The notes under the pieces are model-generated. The model was not told where the DNA came from. It did not search any database and worked only from the letters and a program-made list of their open reading frames with translations. Below, piece after piece: positions 4,638 to 5,278 of a DNA stretch of 5,278 nucleotides. Source of the DNA: Caryophanales bacterium UBA7476 (GTDB lineage: Bacteria > Bacillota_I > Bacilli_A > RF39 > UBA660); NCBI GenBank assembly GCA_002477275.1, contig DLOU01000007.1:1-5278 (forward strand), in the 5' to 3' direction. Positions within the stretch are counted from its first letter, which is position 1; the number at the start of each line of letters is the position of its first letter. A program made the position numbers and the translations under genes.

Positions 4638-5235
4638 ATTTATAGGAAAAACAAAGGAAGAAGCAATAAAAGAAGCAAAAATTAAATTAGAAGAATCAAA
4701 TGAAGATAATTTAATAATTAATGAAATTGATACAAAGAAAACATTATTTTCAAAAAAAGTAGAAATTGAAGTAATAGAAAGAAGTGAATTAATTCAATTT
4801 GTAAAAGAATATATTTATAATACATTAAAAAATATGGGATTTTCAGTAAAAATAGAAATACTTAATAAAAATGAAACACCTACATATAGAATATATTCAG
4901 ATAATGATGCACTATTAATAGGAAAAGAAGGAAGAAATTTAAAAGCTTTAAGACATATTATTAGTCAAGCAATAAAAAAAGAAACAAATAATAGTTTCAA
5001 ATTTGTAGTTGATGTAAGCAATTATCAAGAGAAAAAAGAAAAACATTTAGTATTTTTAGCAAAAAAAATAGCAAGAGAAGTTGCTACATCAAAAGTAGAA
5101 GTAAAACTTGATTCAATGAATTCATATGAAAGAAGAATCATTCATAACGCTTTAACAAATAATAAAAAAGTCTACACAGAAAGTACTGGAGAAGAGCCAA
5201 ATAGATGTGTAGTAATTAAACCAAAAGATAATTAA
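4624..5235 (+). CDS. khpB: KhpB/Jag RNA-binding protein (Jag-N, KH, R3H)
   Basis: This cytoplasmic RNA-binding protein, known as Jag/SpoIIIJ-associated protein or KhpB, partners with KhpA in several Firmicutes, where it affects small RNAs and cell division or elongation. The 203 residues show three domains. A Jag-N domain (about 1-52) starts HRFIGKTKEEAIKEA and includes TLFSKKVEIEVIER. A KH domain (about 76-135) has the GKEG loop (100-103) in LLIGKEGRNLKALRHI. An R3H domain (about 140-203) has R170-x3-H174 in SYERRIIHNAL and the family ending STGEEPNRCVVIKP. Length is close to the 208 of B. subtilis. The start lies within the end of yidC (14-nt overlap). Upstream purine-rich stretches (AAAGGAAG at 4605-4612, AGAAGA at 4615-4620) are imperfectly placed, so translational coupling to yidC seems likely. 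A terminator follows the TAA stop, so mnmE is not in this transcript. Confidence 0.95.
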   Translation: MEKHRFIGKTKEEAIKEAKIKLEESNEDNLIINEIDTKKTLFSKKVEIEVIERSELIQFVKEYIYNTLKNMGFSVKIEILNKNETPTYRIYSDNDALLIGKEGRNLKALRHIISQAIKKETNNSFKFVVDVSNYQEKKEKHLVFLAKKIAREVATSKVEVKLDSMNSYERRIIHNALTNNKKVYTESTGEEPNRCVVIKPKDN

Positions 5236-5264
5236 AAATCAAATAATTATTATTTGATTTTTTT
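5236..5264 (+). terminator. Intrinsic terminator after khpB
   Basis: Directly after the khpB stop, an 11-bp hairpin (5236-5246 with 5250-5260, TTA loop) leads into seven T residues (5258-5264). Only one pair in the stem is G-C (5240/5256), but the perfect long stem and T-tract fit a Rho-independent terminator. It closes the rpmH-rnpA-yidC-khpB unit. Confidence 0.8.
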
Positions 5265-5278
5265 ATTATGTTTGACCA
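5258..5278. repeat. Right copy of terminal 21-bp inverted repeat
   Basis: The last 21 bases are the exact reverse complement of positions 1-21. As on the left, the copy starts in a terminator T-tract and reads outward ATTATGTTTGACCA to the window edge. The two terminator hairpins themselves are unrelated in sequence; only the T-tracts and the following 14 bases are shared. Confidence 0.85.

Noticed and set aside
1..5278. CRISPR array, tRNA/rRNA gene, transposase, toxin-antitoxin or defence gene
   Set aside because: I looked for these on both strands and saw no repeat-spacer pattern, no structured RNA gene and no coding sequence beyond the six housekeeping genes.

Overview
The window is the chromosomal replication-origin neighbourhood of a very AT-rich bacterium of Firmicutes/Bacilli type (roughly a quarter G+C, by eye). 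Its gene order is dnaN - dnaA - oriC - rpmH - rnpA - yidC - khpB(jag), the classic low-GC Gram-positive origin arrangement. Supporting details are a DnaN ending in the Bacillus-like IRTY tail, a YidC made as a lipoprotein of SpoIIIJ type, and strong GGAGG-type ribosome binding sites. All five Trp codons are TGG and there is no in-frame or terminal TGA, so the standard bacterial code (11) is more likely than the Mollicutes code 4. The short proteins, extreme AT content and absence of recF/gyrB after dnaN suggest an uncultivated gut-type Bacilli or Mollicutes-related lineage. That placement is inference, not shown by the sequence.

Layout. On the left, reading leftward on the minus strand, dnaA and then dnaN (sliding clamp) are separated by a 139-nt spacer. 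The spacer holds two clear TTTTCCACA DnaA boxes and a trinucleotide-periodic element beside one of them. dnaN is followed at once by an intrinsic terminator. In the centre is a 468-nt gene-free region. Its dnaA-proximal part (about 2741-2940) has only 18 G/C in 200 bases, including a 45-base run of pure A/T. Its rpmH-proximal part carries a cluster of six DnaA-box-like sites. With the boxes in the dnaA-dnaN spacer this gives a bipartite origin, as in Bacillus subtilis. On the right, reading rightward, a consensus sigma-A promoter drives rpmH (L34, only 40 residues). A weak hairpin with a T-tract follows, then rnpA, yidC and khpB with overlapping ends, closed by a second terminator.

How the genes work together. 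Both gene blocks run away from the origin, so all six genes are co-directional with the replication forks. dnaA opens the origin and is itself flanked by boxes that could autoregulate it. dnaN supplies the clamp. The right-hand operon joins ribosome synthesis (L34), tRNA 5'-end maturation (RNase P protein), membrane protein insertion (YidC) and an RNA-binding protein (KhpB/Jag) habitually linked to yidC.

No exotic or new defence or mobile system is visible; this is a conserved housekeeping locus. The oddest observation is that the two window ends carry the same 21-bp sequence in inverted orientation, each beginning in the T-tract of a terminator. It may be a genome repeat or an assembly-graph boundary. 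Other points worth a look are an abutting pair of DnaA boxes inside an inverted repeat, a DnaA-trio-like element, an L34 shortened by about four residues, and a promoter -35 box embedded in an inverted repeat.
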